Source: Chara braunii (taxonomy: Eukaryota > Streptophyta > Charophyceae > Charales > Characeae). From it: a stretch of 24,885 bases of DNA. This document shows, piece by piece, positions 8,959 through 17,536 of the stretch. The position numbers and the translations under genes are program-made. Under the pieces are notes generated by a model. That model had not been told where the DNA came from and made no database searches. It saw only the letters and a list, made by a program, of their open reading frames with translations. Position 1 is the first letter of the stretch. Each line of letters starts with the position of its first letter. The stretch lies in contig BFEA01000386.1 in the NCBI GenBank assembly GCA_003427395.1, positions 643,985 through 668,869 of the forward strand. Direction: 5' to 3'.

Positions 8959-9616
8959 GGTTTCCAGACGCCAAGGTACCGGGTCGCTATGGGCTCCAGG
9001 CCTAATTCAGAACAACCTGGGCCCCATCAATTTGAGGATTTTTTTTTGCCTTTTTTTTGGGGAGGGGAATCCAGGTGTGCCCCCGCATGAGACCCCCACC
9101 TACCTCCATCAATTCTCCCAGGCGCTCCCCCAACCCCGTTAGTCCTATCTCAGTGTGTGGGTGCAGGCGTCGGTGCTAAGCAGGATACACCCAGCACCCC
9201 GTATTAATAAAATGCTTTCGATTTTTTCAGAAAAAAAAATGTAAACAGTATGAAATACAAAATCAAGAAGGAAAGAAAACTTCGGTATAGGTGAGGGAAT
9301 GAGTGAAAAAATGATGACAAAGTGAAAAGAGAGTTGAAAAATAGAAAAATTCCGGGTGTTAATATCATGCTCTTGGGCCGGCCAAGACCAACAGATATAG
9401 CAAGATCTTAGTGATCTTGGCCTTGATCAACTCCTGCAGTGTAGTAGAGAGGATGAGGGTGATAACTAGTGGCGCTTGCCGGAATGTGTGTTGTCCTTCG
9501 AGAGTAACGAACCCCTATTGATAGGGGGTCTTAAAGATTGTAGTAAAAATACCGCCAAACCACCATGAGGGTCATGGGATCTGTCGTAATGGATAAGATC
9601 TGTAAAAAATATTGAT
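8959..9616. other. Region without recognised gene
   Basis: No family is recognised. It contains T tracts at about 9039-9058 and an A-rich stretch near 9230-9350. The stem CCCCTATTGATAGGGG lies near 9510-9525. A related stretch (ACCCCCTAATGAGGGAGGTCTT) recurs near 9662-9684, suggesting a degenerate direct repeat of about 150 bases. Confidence 0.5.
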
Positions 9617-9642
9617 GGTGGCTGAGATTTTCATCAGCCACC
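9617..9642. repeat. 9-bp perfect hairpin
   Basis: GGTGGCTGA (9617-9625) and TCAGCCACC (9634-9642) form a perfect stem around the 8-base loop GATTTTCA. It lies in the presumed internal region of the minus-strand LTR element. Function unknown. Confidence 0.7.
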
Positions 9643-10185
9643 TTGAGGATCCTTATATCGCAACCCCCTAATGAGGGAGGTCTTTAAAATCTTCAAGTGT
9701 TGCCACGTGACACTCTGGGAAATGACTACAAGGAGAGAGAAAGGGGAGAGAGAGGCAATAATTTTTTGTCAATAACTTTTGATCTGTTGGACGGATTTCA
9801 CAAAAAACGACTCTCTGGAAAACTTTTTGAAAGCCACATCCATGAAATATAGTGGGGTATAAGCCGCAACCTGTAGTAATAATGCTCCTCAATAAACGAA
9901 CGAGCGTGATTTTGTAGTTTGAGAAAAATTACGATCTTTAAATGATTATAATAGCTTCTCAACTAGCACACAAAATTGAACTTGAACAATATTTTCGCTC
10001 GTTGGAAGCGATTTGTCGAGAATTCTCCAGCAAGCCAAAGATTAAAAAAAAAATGGACACCAGATGCACGGAATATGATAAAAAATGTGCAGCGGTGCCA
10101 TTACTAAAGTGAAATGGCAAGCTTTTTGCTCAGGCCGCTTTGCAAAGATAGAGGGTGTGGGTGGGAGTGAGCAGGAACATCACTT
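9643..10185 (-). other. Probable leader/internal region of the minus-strand LTR element
   Basis: Reading away from the primer-binding site on the minus strand, this should be the retrotransposon leader and the start of gag. A 74-residue frame (9668-9892) exists but does not resemble Gag, so the coding part is decayed, lost, or not where expected. I assign the region by position only. Confidence 0.3.
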
Positions 10186-10197
10186 GCTCTGATACCA
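10186..10197 (-). other. Primer-binding site (initiator Met tRNA type)
   Basis: On the minus strand this reads TGGTATCAGAGC, the exact complement of the 3' end of plant initiator-Met tRNA and the commonest PBS of plant Ty1/copia elements. One base separates it from a CA dinucleotide that ends the presumed LTR (..GTTACA). Confidence 0.8.
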
Positions 10198-10198
10198 A

Positions 10199-10446
10199 TG
10201 TAACGGGAGCTGCCTAGATGACAGATCTTGTAACCGTGAAGAAGGCAGAGGAAGAAGATGGAGATGGAGATGGAATTCAAGAGGGAAAGAAACAATACCA
10301 CCAAATTATTACTCAATTTTTAATATAGTCTATAGGCCCATCCAAGCTGCAGATAGATGTAATCTTTATAAAACCTTTATATGTGTACTGGGATCCCCCT
10401 AACCCTCCTGCCCTACCCAAGGGATCTTCCAGGATCACCCGTAAAG
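10199..10446 (-). mobile_element. LTR (3' part) of a copia-like retrotransposon
   Basis: Directly upstream of the PBS on the minus strand lies a sequence with the layout of a copia LTR. It has TATA-like motifs (CATATAAAGG and TATAAAG in 10363-10383), then CT-rich leader sequence, then the terminal GTTACA. The expected start of the LTR is not found; the sequence changes near 10447, where a LINE-type tail copy begins. No second LTR, integrase or reverse transcriptase is present, so this is a fragment. The call rests on the PBS junction and composition. Confidence 0.55.
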
Positions 10447-10600
10447 GTTTTTTTATTTTTTTTTAACATTCGTGCACGGCCAACTACCCTGGGGTGATAA
10501 GAGCACCTCAAAGGTCTGGGGTTGTCTGTGGACGACTCCAGTCTATTTGTGGGGACCAACATGTGCTAGAAACGAAATTCAGTGTCCCATAGAAAAGCAT
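10447..10600 (-). mobile_element. Copy of dispersed LINE-type 3' tail (SINE-like)
   Basis: A T-rich tract at 10447-10464 is followed by core 1, GGTGATAAGAGCACC, at 10493-10507, and core 2 at 10541-10588 (starting GTCTATTTGTGGGGACCAAC and ending AGTGTCCC). Order and spacing match the LINE 3' end (49 bases between core starts there, 48 here). Between the cores GGGGTTGTC/GACGACTCC can form a 9-bp stem with two G-T pairs and the loop TGTG (about 10519-10540). No LINE coding sequence is attached, so it is either a severely 5'-truncated LINE or a SINE that shares its tail. Confidence 0.6.
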
Positions 10601-11039
10601 GAGGCCCCCATGATGGGGTGCGTCATATACGAATGTGAGCTCACCCCATTGTTGGCAATACCCTTGTCATGACAGTATTGGTCATGCAGGTATACACCAG
10701 GTGACTGGTTCTTGCGTATGGTGTTGAAGTGATGAGTGAGTTTTTAATACATGTATCTAACCAAAGAGAAAGGGTATGGCAGGGACATCCTACTTGCAGT
10801 GGGACTCTATCGACCCCAAAATATAGTTGGGGCTATTTGTTTTCTCCATCAGTTCAGCCTGATCTCATGGGTCGTGTGTTATTCAGTCCGGTACCACTGT
10901 CGGTACCAATTCAGTCAGTCCACTGGGGATACATCCCTGCTTGCAGTTTGTTTCTTCATTCATTCTTCATTGTTCAATTCTAGAGTGTGTCGTACCTTCG
11001 AGTGCATCCAGGGTCAATAGAGGAGGAAAAAATGTATGT
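10601..11039. other. Region without recognised gene
   Basis: No ORF of known family. Two short related phrases (ACATCCTACTTGCAG near 10787 and ACATCCCTGCTTGCAG near 10930) hint at an old duplication. This could include the body of the element whose tail lies at 10447-10600. Confidence 0.4.
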
Positions 11040-12164
11040 CTGGTGTCCAAAGTACCCGTACGAGGCAAGCAGGTGTTCGACGTGGGAGAATGATGAGGGA
11101 TGAAGGCGAGGAAAAGTTCTTGGAGAAGGAGGAGGGTGATCGCGAGGAGGAAAAGGGATGAATGCATGGAGGGGTTCGGCGTGGAGAGGCAAGCAGGGGT
11201 TCAACAGGGAGGAGGAGGAGGGAGGGAAGAGAGGAGAAGCTGGAGGAGGAGGGTGGAGGCGAGGAGGAAGGGCGATGGATGTATGCATGGAGGGGTTCGA
11301 CGTGGGAAGAGGAGGGATGGAGGCCGTTGCATTTTGTTTTATTTGTTTTCAAATGCCGACAAAGCGGTCAGGGATGTTGTCATTTTTTTGTTGTTTTTTT
11401 TGTTGTCATCCTCCAGTGTAGATGGAGGTGAGGAGAAGTTGGAGGATGAGGAAGAGGGATGGATGCATGGAGGGGTTCGATGTGGATCCATGGAGGGGCC
11501 CGACTTGAATGCATGGAGGGGTTCAACGTGGGAAGAGGAGGGGTGGAGGCCGTTTCATTTTTTTTTTTTAATGCCGAGAAAGCGGCCAGTCCTTGCATGA
11601 GTATGAGGATGCTTTCACGTTTTTTGTTTTGTTGTTGTCATCTTCTAACGAAGATGACCATTGGGTCTTCGATAGGAGGAAGTGGGATGGAGACAAGCAG
11701 GGGTTCGCCGTGGGAGGAGGATGAGGGATGGAGGCGAGGAGAAGTTGGAGGGGGAGGAGGGTGGAGGCGAGGAGGAAGAGGGATGGATGCATGGAGGGAT
11801 CCGACGTGGGAAGAGGAGGGATGGAGGCCGCTGCATTTGTGTTTTTTATGCCAACAAAGCGGCCAGTCTTTTCGTGAGTAGGAGGGATGCATTCATTTTT
11901 TTTTCGTTTTGTTGTCATCTTCCGTTGTAGATGACCATTGGAGCGTGTTTTTTTTTTTGTTGTTATATGCTGACAAAACTGCCAGTTGTATCTTCAGCAG
12001 CCAGAGGAGGTGGGATGGAGTTAGGTCGGAGGAGGAGGAGGGATGGAGACGAGCAGGAGGAACTAGGGTGGATGCCACTGCGTTTTTCTCTTCTTTGTTG
12101 TTGTATGCTGACGAAGCACCTAGTTGTTTCTTTACCCGGAGTAAGAGGTTGTGTTTGTTTGTTT

Positions 12165-12211
<47 letters not shown>

Positions 12212-12480
12212 GTTGTTATATGCCGACTTGGCGGCCAGTTGTTTCTTGAGCAGGAGGTGGGATGGAGGCAGTTGCGAGGAAAAGGAGGGATGGAGCAAGT
12301 AGGAGGAGGAGAGATGAATTCCACTTCGTTGTTTTTTTTTTGTCGTTATACTCCGATAAAGCTGGCGCAGGAGGATGGGCTGGGATGGAGGCCGGTGGGA
12401 GGAGGAGGAGGGATGGAGGCGAGTAGAAGGAGTGATGGAGGGTTGAAGTGGAGGGATGGAGGTGAGGAGAAGGGACGAAT
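11040..12480. repeat. Complex GA/T-rich minisatellite array
   Basis: The region is built from two recurring modules. One is GGATGCATGGAGGGGTTCGA with GTGGGAAGAGGAGGG following, seen near 11158, 11281, 11460, 11507 and 11783. The other is (T)n, then TGTTGTTATATGCCGACAAA and GCGGCCAGT. Copies of that core start near 11353, 11571, 11848, 11967, 12105, 12220 and 12350. Later spacings are about 115-138 bases and the earlier ones about 218-277, roughly double. T tracts inside the units vary from a few to 45 bases. Long open frames on both strands are products of the purine bias. Confidence 0.8.
12166..12210. repeat. T45 homopolymer
   Basis: An uninterrupted run of 45 T within one unit of the minisatellite. 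Other units have T runs of about 8-12 at the same place, so this is a local expansion. Its length is likely to be unreliable in any assembly. Confidence 0.9.
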
Positions 12481-12482
12481 GC

Positions 12483-12560
12483 TTCCTGTTTCATTGACTA
12501 ATCAATCCATGAAGTCAATGAACTCAATCAATCAATCAATCAATCGATCAATAAATCAAC

Positions 12561-12603
<43 letters not shown>

Positions 12604-12644
12604 GTCAATCAATCGATTGATTGCTTGATTGCTTGCTTGCTTGC

Positions 12645-12685
<41 letters not shown>

Positions 12686-12785
12686 CGATTGATTGATTGA
12701 TTGATTGATCGATCGGCGGATTGCTTGATTGATTGATAGATTGATTGGCCAACCAATCAATCAATCAATCAACCAACCAACCAAC

Positions 12786-12823
<38 letters not shown>

Positions 12824-12986
12824 GTCAAGTCGATCAATCAACCAATCAACCAATCAATCAATCAAGTCAATTTTGACTTGATTGGTTGATTGATTGGTTG
12901 GTCGATTGATCGGCTTGACTGCTTGATTGATTGGTTGGTTGGTTGATTGATTGCTTGATTGATTGATTGAGACAATGAAACAGGAA
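12483..12986. repeat. 504-bp tetranucleotide palindrome with 14-bp terminal inverted repeats
   Basis: TTCCTGTTTCATTG (12483-12496) and CAATGAAACAGGAA (12973-12986) are perfect reverse complements. Between them the sequence is four alternating blocks: CAAT-type repeats (about 12525-12612), GATT-type (about 12613-12748), CAAT-type (about 12749-12872) and GATT-type (about 12873-12970). The central switch is TTGGCCAA at 12745-12752. The whole block can fold back on itself, and each half can also fold separately. It may be a MITE-like element whose interior was replaced by microsatellite, or a replication-generated palindrome. I could not find a target duplication. Confidence 0.8.
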
Positions 12987-13071
12987 AGGGATTTCGGTAG
13001 ATGAGAAAGTGAGAGAATAGGCCGACTCCGACAATGAACATGTTCTTGGTTGGATCACACCTGTTAGTAGA

Positions 13072-15715
13072 ATGACGAAGTACGATAAGGAGGCCGTTAA
13101 AAAGCACTTTCACAGACTTGGGACCAGTAGGTCCACTCAATAAAGGCAGTAGGAGTAGACGATGCAAGTATTGTGACAGGCCAGTTAGTGGGACAACCAG
13201 CAGGGCGAGAGACCACTTCCTGAAGTCGAGATGCCATGTCAGCCGGTTGAAAGGAACCTTGCCGAAGGAGGAATTCCAGCGGAGGAAAAGAGGGAGACTA
13301 CAAACCTTGTCGGACCTTGGGGCGGCAAGCGCACTGGTGGAGGAGGGTTTGTCGGAGGAGGATGAAATTGTGCCTTGAGATGTCACTTCGGAATGTCCAA
13401 CGGCTGCCTCCGAGGCTGGGTCCGAAACACTATTGTGCCAGGCTACCATAATGGACAACGGTGTTGTGTTTGCGGCCTATGAGGACACTTAGCGCTCCAT
13501 TAACGACTGGATGACTGCGGAGTGCATCCCTTTTAACATGAGGAAAAGCATATAGTGGGACAGGATGGTAAAAAAATTGATGAAGGCGCCAACCTCGTTT
13601 CAATACGCGAAGTACGCGAAGGCGCGAACAGTGCGAGTGCAGAAAACCCGACAGAGGGTTTTTGCAAGGGTAGAGGAATTGCGGCAGCAGTGGCCCACCA
13701 CTGGTTGCTTGTTGCAATTGGATGGGTGGACCGATTGACGTGCGAGGCCACACATCAATGTGATGGTCTCTTTTCCGAAGGGGGTAATATTTTGGCGGAG
13801 TGTGTGCATGTCCAGGCGTGACAAAGGATCTGTCGCACACTATGACATATTGAGGAAGGTCATCATGGAGATTAGCGAAGATTCAGTGGTGGGGATTGTA
13901 ATGGATAATGCAACTGTGTGTGCACGTGCTGGACGGATGATTGAGGCGAATTTCCCGCATATTTTCTCTGTGTCGTGCACTGCGCACAACATAGATTTGA
14001 TTTTGGAGGCATTCGCAAAGATATGATGGGTTAATGATGTGCTGAAAAGGGCGTGGGAGGTCGCAAAGTTCTTCACCAACCACTCCAAGGTGCGGGACCT
14101 CCTGCTCTCCTCCAATGGCGAAGTCGTGGCAAAACCGGGTGCCACCCGTTTTGCTACGAATTTCCTGATGTTGGACAACTTACAAGGCCTATACCTCCCT
14201 TTGCGAGCTTGCGTGGCGGACAAGGATTGGAAGCCCCACATTGTCAATTCAACATAGCGACAATTATTCTTGAGTGCCACCCATTGCGTCATTGATGATT
14301 CCTTTTGGGCGGGGGTGGCGAAGGTGCAGGAAACATCCAAGGAATTGTTAGACCTACTGAGGTTCGTGGATGGACAATTACCCACGATAAGCGAAGTGTA
14401 TGGCCGTATGGACTGTGCGGTGGAGAAGTTGAAGGCAAAATAATGTTTCAGTGATGTAGAAAAGGAGGAATTGGAGGATATCATCATGCGTCCCTAGAAC
14501 GTGATGACATCACCGCTGCATTGCGCAGCAATGTTCTTGGACCCGGAGTATAGAACAATGCGTCCAGACAAGGATGTCGAGGTCGCAGATGGATTCTGGA
14601 CATGACTCTACTCGTGGTGTCCAAAACCGAAGTACAAGGAGGTTGATGAGGAGGTGAGTAGTTGGATAGAGGGCACCGGACGGTTCAATTCCGAAGAAGC
14701 GAGGGAGGCAGCACGTGGAGCTCAGCCTGCAAGATGGTGGAAAAAATATTGAGGTGACTTCTCGAACTTGCAGAAGTTGGCAATTTGCTTGCTCGGTCAG
14801 GGTTCCTCCTCCTCAGGATGTGAGAGGAATTGGAGCCTTTTTGAACGGATCCACTCTCTGCTGCGCAACAGCTTGGGTGTTGTGAAACTCAGCACTCTGG
14901 TTTTCAATAGCTGGAATCAGCGTCTGCTGGACAACTTGGCGGGTTCCAAACAACGTGGCGGTGACGACATTCCATGGGAGGTGGATTATAAGGAGGAAAA
15001 AAAGCAAGTGGAGGAGCTCTCTCAGGATGCAAAAAAGGGAGTGGAGGAGTGGCGGGCTCGTTCGCGGACTGCGAATGACAGTTTGAATGACACTGATGAG
15101 GAGGAGGAGGAGGACAATGGTGATGATGATGATGATAATGTGCCTGCAGTTGATGAGGTTGTGAGTCGTGAGGCAACTACAGACGGTATGTGCACAACAC
15201 AGAGGGAGGTGACGCGTCACAGACTTCATGACAGTGTCCTCGAACTGGAGAGGGAGATGAATGAATCGTGGAGGAAGCCTGCCAGGGCTTCTAAGTATTT
15301 GGCCCGGGCCCATCTGGATAAGATGGAGAGAGTCATGGAAACAATGACTTCAGAACACGCTGAGAAATATCTAGCTGCCCGGGCCAAGGCTTGTGCACCA
15401 GCTGCAAAACCTGTCAAAAGGCCGAGGGGGCGACCATGTAAGGTGACCAGGCCGTTGGAGAAGGAAGCCGCTACCCAAGGGGTAACGGACGATGAGGAGG
15501 AGGGGAAGGAGGAGGGCAGATCAGAAGAAGAAGATGTTGCTGTGACATCTGCCAAACGTCCGAGGGGCAGACCACGAAAGGAGGCAGTTCAATTGTCGGA
15601 GGACACAACAACTTGCCTGGTGACTGCTGATGTCGAAAGTGAGGCAAGAGCTGATGATGGGAGTGACAACAATTCTGAAGAGGACTGCGGCTCGAAAGAA
15701 AATAAACTAAGCTAA
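13072..15715 (+). pseudogene. hAT transposase pseudogene (BED finger, DUF659, hAT dimerisation, AT-hooks)
   Basis: From 13118 to the TAA at 15713-15715, one frame of 866 codons encodes a nearly full-length hAT transposase without any frameshift. In order it has a BED finger (CKYC near residue 16, with DHFLKSRCH after it) and LQLDGWTD near residue 200, carrying the first catalytic Asp. IVMDNATVC (second Asp, near 263) and CTAHNIDLILEA (near 287) follow. Then come HCAAMFLDPEYR and the C-terminal dimerisation region, GCERNWSLFERIHSLLRN (about 14813-14866). Ten in-frame stops break it: 13376, 13490, 13553, 13736, 14024, 14255, 14441, 14495, 14603 and 14750. The 5' end seems to lie one frame away: ATG at 13072 gives MTKYDKEAVKKHFHRLG, a fitting start of the BED domain, so one indel is likely between about 13110 and 13140. 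The last 320 codons are stop-free. Confidence 0.9.
14753..15715 (+). pseudogene. Stop-free C-terminal part of the hAT transposase with acidic region and two AT-hooks
   Basis: After the last internal stop, 320 codons are open. They contain the hAT dimerisation domain (about 14768-14945), then an acidic stretch (DEEEEEDNGDDDDD near 15100-15145). A charged helical part with EREMNESWRKPARASKYLARA follows. Last come two AT-hook cores: KRPRGRPCK (about 15416-15442) and KRPRGRPRK (about 15554-15580). AT-hooks bind the minor groove of AT-rich DNA; here they extend beyond the usual end of hAT transposases. The open frame has no good start of its own, so separate expression is doubtful. Confidence 0.75.
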
Positions 15716-15828
15716 AAGAAAAAAAATTGGCTGCATCTCGTTACGACTATGAGGAAAAAATGTGCGTCGACGACAAAATAACCAAGTCCTATGAGGGATT
15801 TTTAATATCACAGGAAAAAAACGAATTT
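15716..15828. other. 3' flank of the hAT pseudogene
   Basis: A-rich sequence between the transposase stop and the next element. No polyadenylation signal stands out, and I see no terminal inverted repeat pairing with sequence upstream of 13072, so the ends of the autonomous hAT element remain undefined. Confidence 0.4.
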
Positions 15829-16068
15829 TAGGCTACCAGTCGGACCGCCCGGGTCCCGTTGTTTTCCCAGGCGGTCCGACCGTGCTAGGTCCCAAAAAAA
15901 AAAAAAAAAAAAAAAATCCAAAAACTCCGAAAAAAACTATGTTATGCAAAAACATAAATTGAACAACTTTTCTCTCGGGGTCACATTACAATTCTTTACC
16001 AAGTTTAAAATAAAAAATTAAAAATTAAAAAAAATATATATATATATATATATATACAGGGTTACCAG

Positions 16069-16112
16069 CCCGTACGTACGGAGGTCCCCGCGCAGACCTC
16101 CGTACGTACGGG
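16069..16112. repeat. Perfect 18-bp subterminal hairpin
   Basis: CCCGTACGTACGGAGGTC (16069-16086) and GACCTCCGTACGTACGGG (16095-16112) pair perfectly around an 8-base loop. Each arm contains the self-complementary GTACGTAC. It lies 12 bases inside the left terminus of the nested element. Confidence 0.9.
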
Positions 16113-16170
16113 CGTTCGGGGTCCCCTACGGGGTCCAAACCCGATGGCATTCGGCCCCCGCCAAAAATTA

Positions 16171-16500
16171 GTTCGGGGCCTAAAAATATTTTTTTTTTTT
16201 CTGAATTTTGTTTTGTTAGTTCTCTATGACGTGAGGTACACGCCTATAAATTTCCGAGTCATTTGGCTCAGCCAAATAAGAATTAAAAATCTCTAAAGAT
16301 GGCGGTGTCAAAACGTGCTTGCCCACGTTTTTTTTCACTTTTTACTTTCTGTTGTCACTTTAGTTCGGGGTCTAAACAATTTTATTTTTTTTGAAACTTT
16401 TTTAGTGTGTTTTGCATTATGTGAAGTACACATATGTAAATTTTCAGGGTATAATGAAAAATCGCCAAAGATGGAGGTGTCGAAAACGTGCTCGTGAACT
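16171..16500. repeat. Diverged tandem duplication, period about 192 bp
   Basis: GTTCGGGGCCTAAA at 16171 recurs as GTTCGGGGTCTAAA at 16363. Later landmarks in the same order are TGAGGTACACGCCTATAAAT with TGAAGTACACATATGTAAAT, and AAAGATGGCGGTGTC with AAAGATGGAGGTGTC, then ACGTGCT in both. It lies within the nested element. Confidence 0.75.
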
Positions 16501-16625
16501 CGCTAATTTTTTTTATTTTTATTTTTTTAGTATTTATTTTTATTTCAAATTTGGCAAGGAATTTGGATGTAATGCTCAGGCAAATCTTGTTTAGTTTATT
16601 TTTCTTCATAACATATCGTTTTTTC

Positions 16626-16627
<2 letters not shown>

Positions 16628-16665
<38 letters not shown>

Positions 16666-16666
16666 N
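16628..16666. repeat. T38 homopolymer ending in an unresolved base
   Basis: A run of about 38 T ends in N at 16666, so the local sequence is uncertain and the tract length is not reliable. Confidence 0.9.
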
Positions 16667-16860
16667 GATCCGCGTTCGGCCTGAACGGCCAAACGCATCC
16701 CCAAGGGGTCCCATACGTTCGGGCTTTCCGCCCGTCCCGAATGCCGGTTACCCTGTATATGTATATATTTTTTGGCCCGGCCAGGCAAGTGGTCCCGGGC
16801 CACTATGGTAGCCTAGAAATTTTTTAAATTAAAAAAAAAAAAAAAAACTGAATAAGAAAC

Positions 16861-16973
16861 ATGGTTACCCCGGACCTGGACACCCATCACGTCCAGACAC
16901 GAAACCGGACTTGTGTCCGGTCCAATCCGGACATCTTCCGGACACCGGACAAAACCGGACCCGGAGGTCCGGA

Positions 16974-17002
<29 letters not shown>
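16861..17002. repeat. Cluster of CCGGAC/GTCCGG motifs plus A tract
   Basis: About eight copies of CCGGAC or its complement lie within roughly 115 bases (16870-16975), preceded by GGTTACCCCGG and followed by a run of about 27 A. Such clustered short motifs in both orientations are typical of subterminal transposase-binding regions of hAT elements. GGTTACC resembles the CAGGGTTACC terminus nearby, so this may be one end of a third element. The matching end was not identified. Confidence 0.5.
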
Positions 17003-17004
<2 letters not shown>

Positions 17005-17350
17005 GACAACGTAATGCCAGTCGACGCTACTTCGTACCGACTGCTGATTGCAAAAGCAGACCGCAAGTGTTAGCAACCCCGAGAGTTTGAGATACTTAAA
17101 TTAACTTAATCATACTTACCTCTTCTGAATTCCAAGCCTGAAAAAGGCCACAGCAGGGCATCACCTGCCAGATAATCGGATCATCCTTTTACAAGCAGAC
17201 TGCCAACAAAATGAGACCAGGTCAGATCTCTATAAGTTCATAACTTCATAAGTTTTATCAAAAGAGTTGAAAAGAATCGAAAGATTGAGCAGTAGAAAAT
17301 CGTGCAAAGAAAAGCGGTTGACGCTGATATCTAGTCAACAATGCTGCTAA

Positions 17351-17351
<1 letters not shown>
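17003..17351. other. Region without recognised gene
   Basis: About 350 bases with no credible ORF or repeat that I can identify. Confidence 0.5.

Positions 17352-17412
<61 letters not shown>
17352..17412. repeat. (CT)n microsatellite
   Basis: About 30 uninterrupted CT units; it produces a spurious Arg-Glu frame on the minus strand. Confidence 0.95.
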
Positions 17413-17415
<3 letters not shown>

Positions 17416-17536
17416 ATAGCATATGTGAGAGGCAGTCCCAATAGCCACCTCATCACCAGCCAAATCACTAAGTCAATCTGACTGTTTGTGCCGCTTCGAG
17501 GCCAAAGGTTGTGCCTCTGAGTCATTGTCTTCTTCA

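Larger units (their letters stand above)
16057..16755. mobile_element. Nested hAT-like non-autonomous element with CAGGGTTACC termini
   Basis: The left terminus CAGGGTTACC (16057-16066) is inverted in GGTTACCCTG (16746-16755) with one mismatch. Flanking 8-mers TATATATA (16049-16056) and TATATGTA (16756-16763) match at 7 of 8 positions, fitting the 8-bp target duplication of hAT elements, although the target is a TA repeat. The interior has a perfect 18-bp subterminal hairpin, a tandem duplication of about 192 bases, and a T38 tract ending in an unresolved base. No coding capacity. It probably needs a hAT transposase in trans. Confidence 0.7.
15829..16815. mobile_element. Non-autonomous DNA transposon with TAGGCTACC termini, interrupted by another element
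   Basis: The left end TAGGCTACCAGTCGGACCG (15829) is inverted at the right end, which reads GGTAGCCTA at 16807-16815. Behind it the reverse complement gives TAGGCTACCATAGTGGCCCG. Subterminal GC-rich segments (CCGCCCGGGTCCC, CCCGGGACCA) face an AT-rich interior. The interior is split by a complete second element at 16057-16755; without it the host would be about 280 bp. Flanks (ACGAATTT on the left, GAAATTTT on the right) suggest, but do not prove, a target duplication. Likely a hAT-like MITE. Confidence 0.65.

Noticed and set aside
8959-9090. Another copy of the LINE-type tail (GGTTTCCAGACGCC resembles part of the core)
   Set aside because: Only about nine bases match, and neither the spaced core nor the correct order is present.
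9617-9642. Rho-independent terminator
   Set aside because: The stem is not followed by a T run, and the genome is eukaryotic.
11100-12628. Long open frames on both strands (up to 239 codons)
   Set aside because: They follow the purine bias and minisatellite units, switch frame between units, and contain long Phe or Lys runs from T tracts. They are not genes.
12483-12986. Regularly repeated short units that might suggest a CRISPR array
   Set aside because: The units are 4-bp microsatellite repeats with no spacers, and the surroundings are eukaryotic transposons.
13438-13454. CAGGCTACCATAATGG as a TAGGCTACC transposon terminus inside the hAT gene
   Set aside because: It lies within the continuous transposase frame (Q-A-T-I-M), has no partner end and does not interrupt the protein.
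13118-15715. Alternative genetic code or RNA editing rescuing the hAT stops
   Set aside because: All three stop codons occur, and the same type of damage is seen in unrelated element relics. Ordinary decay by transition explains it more simply.
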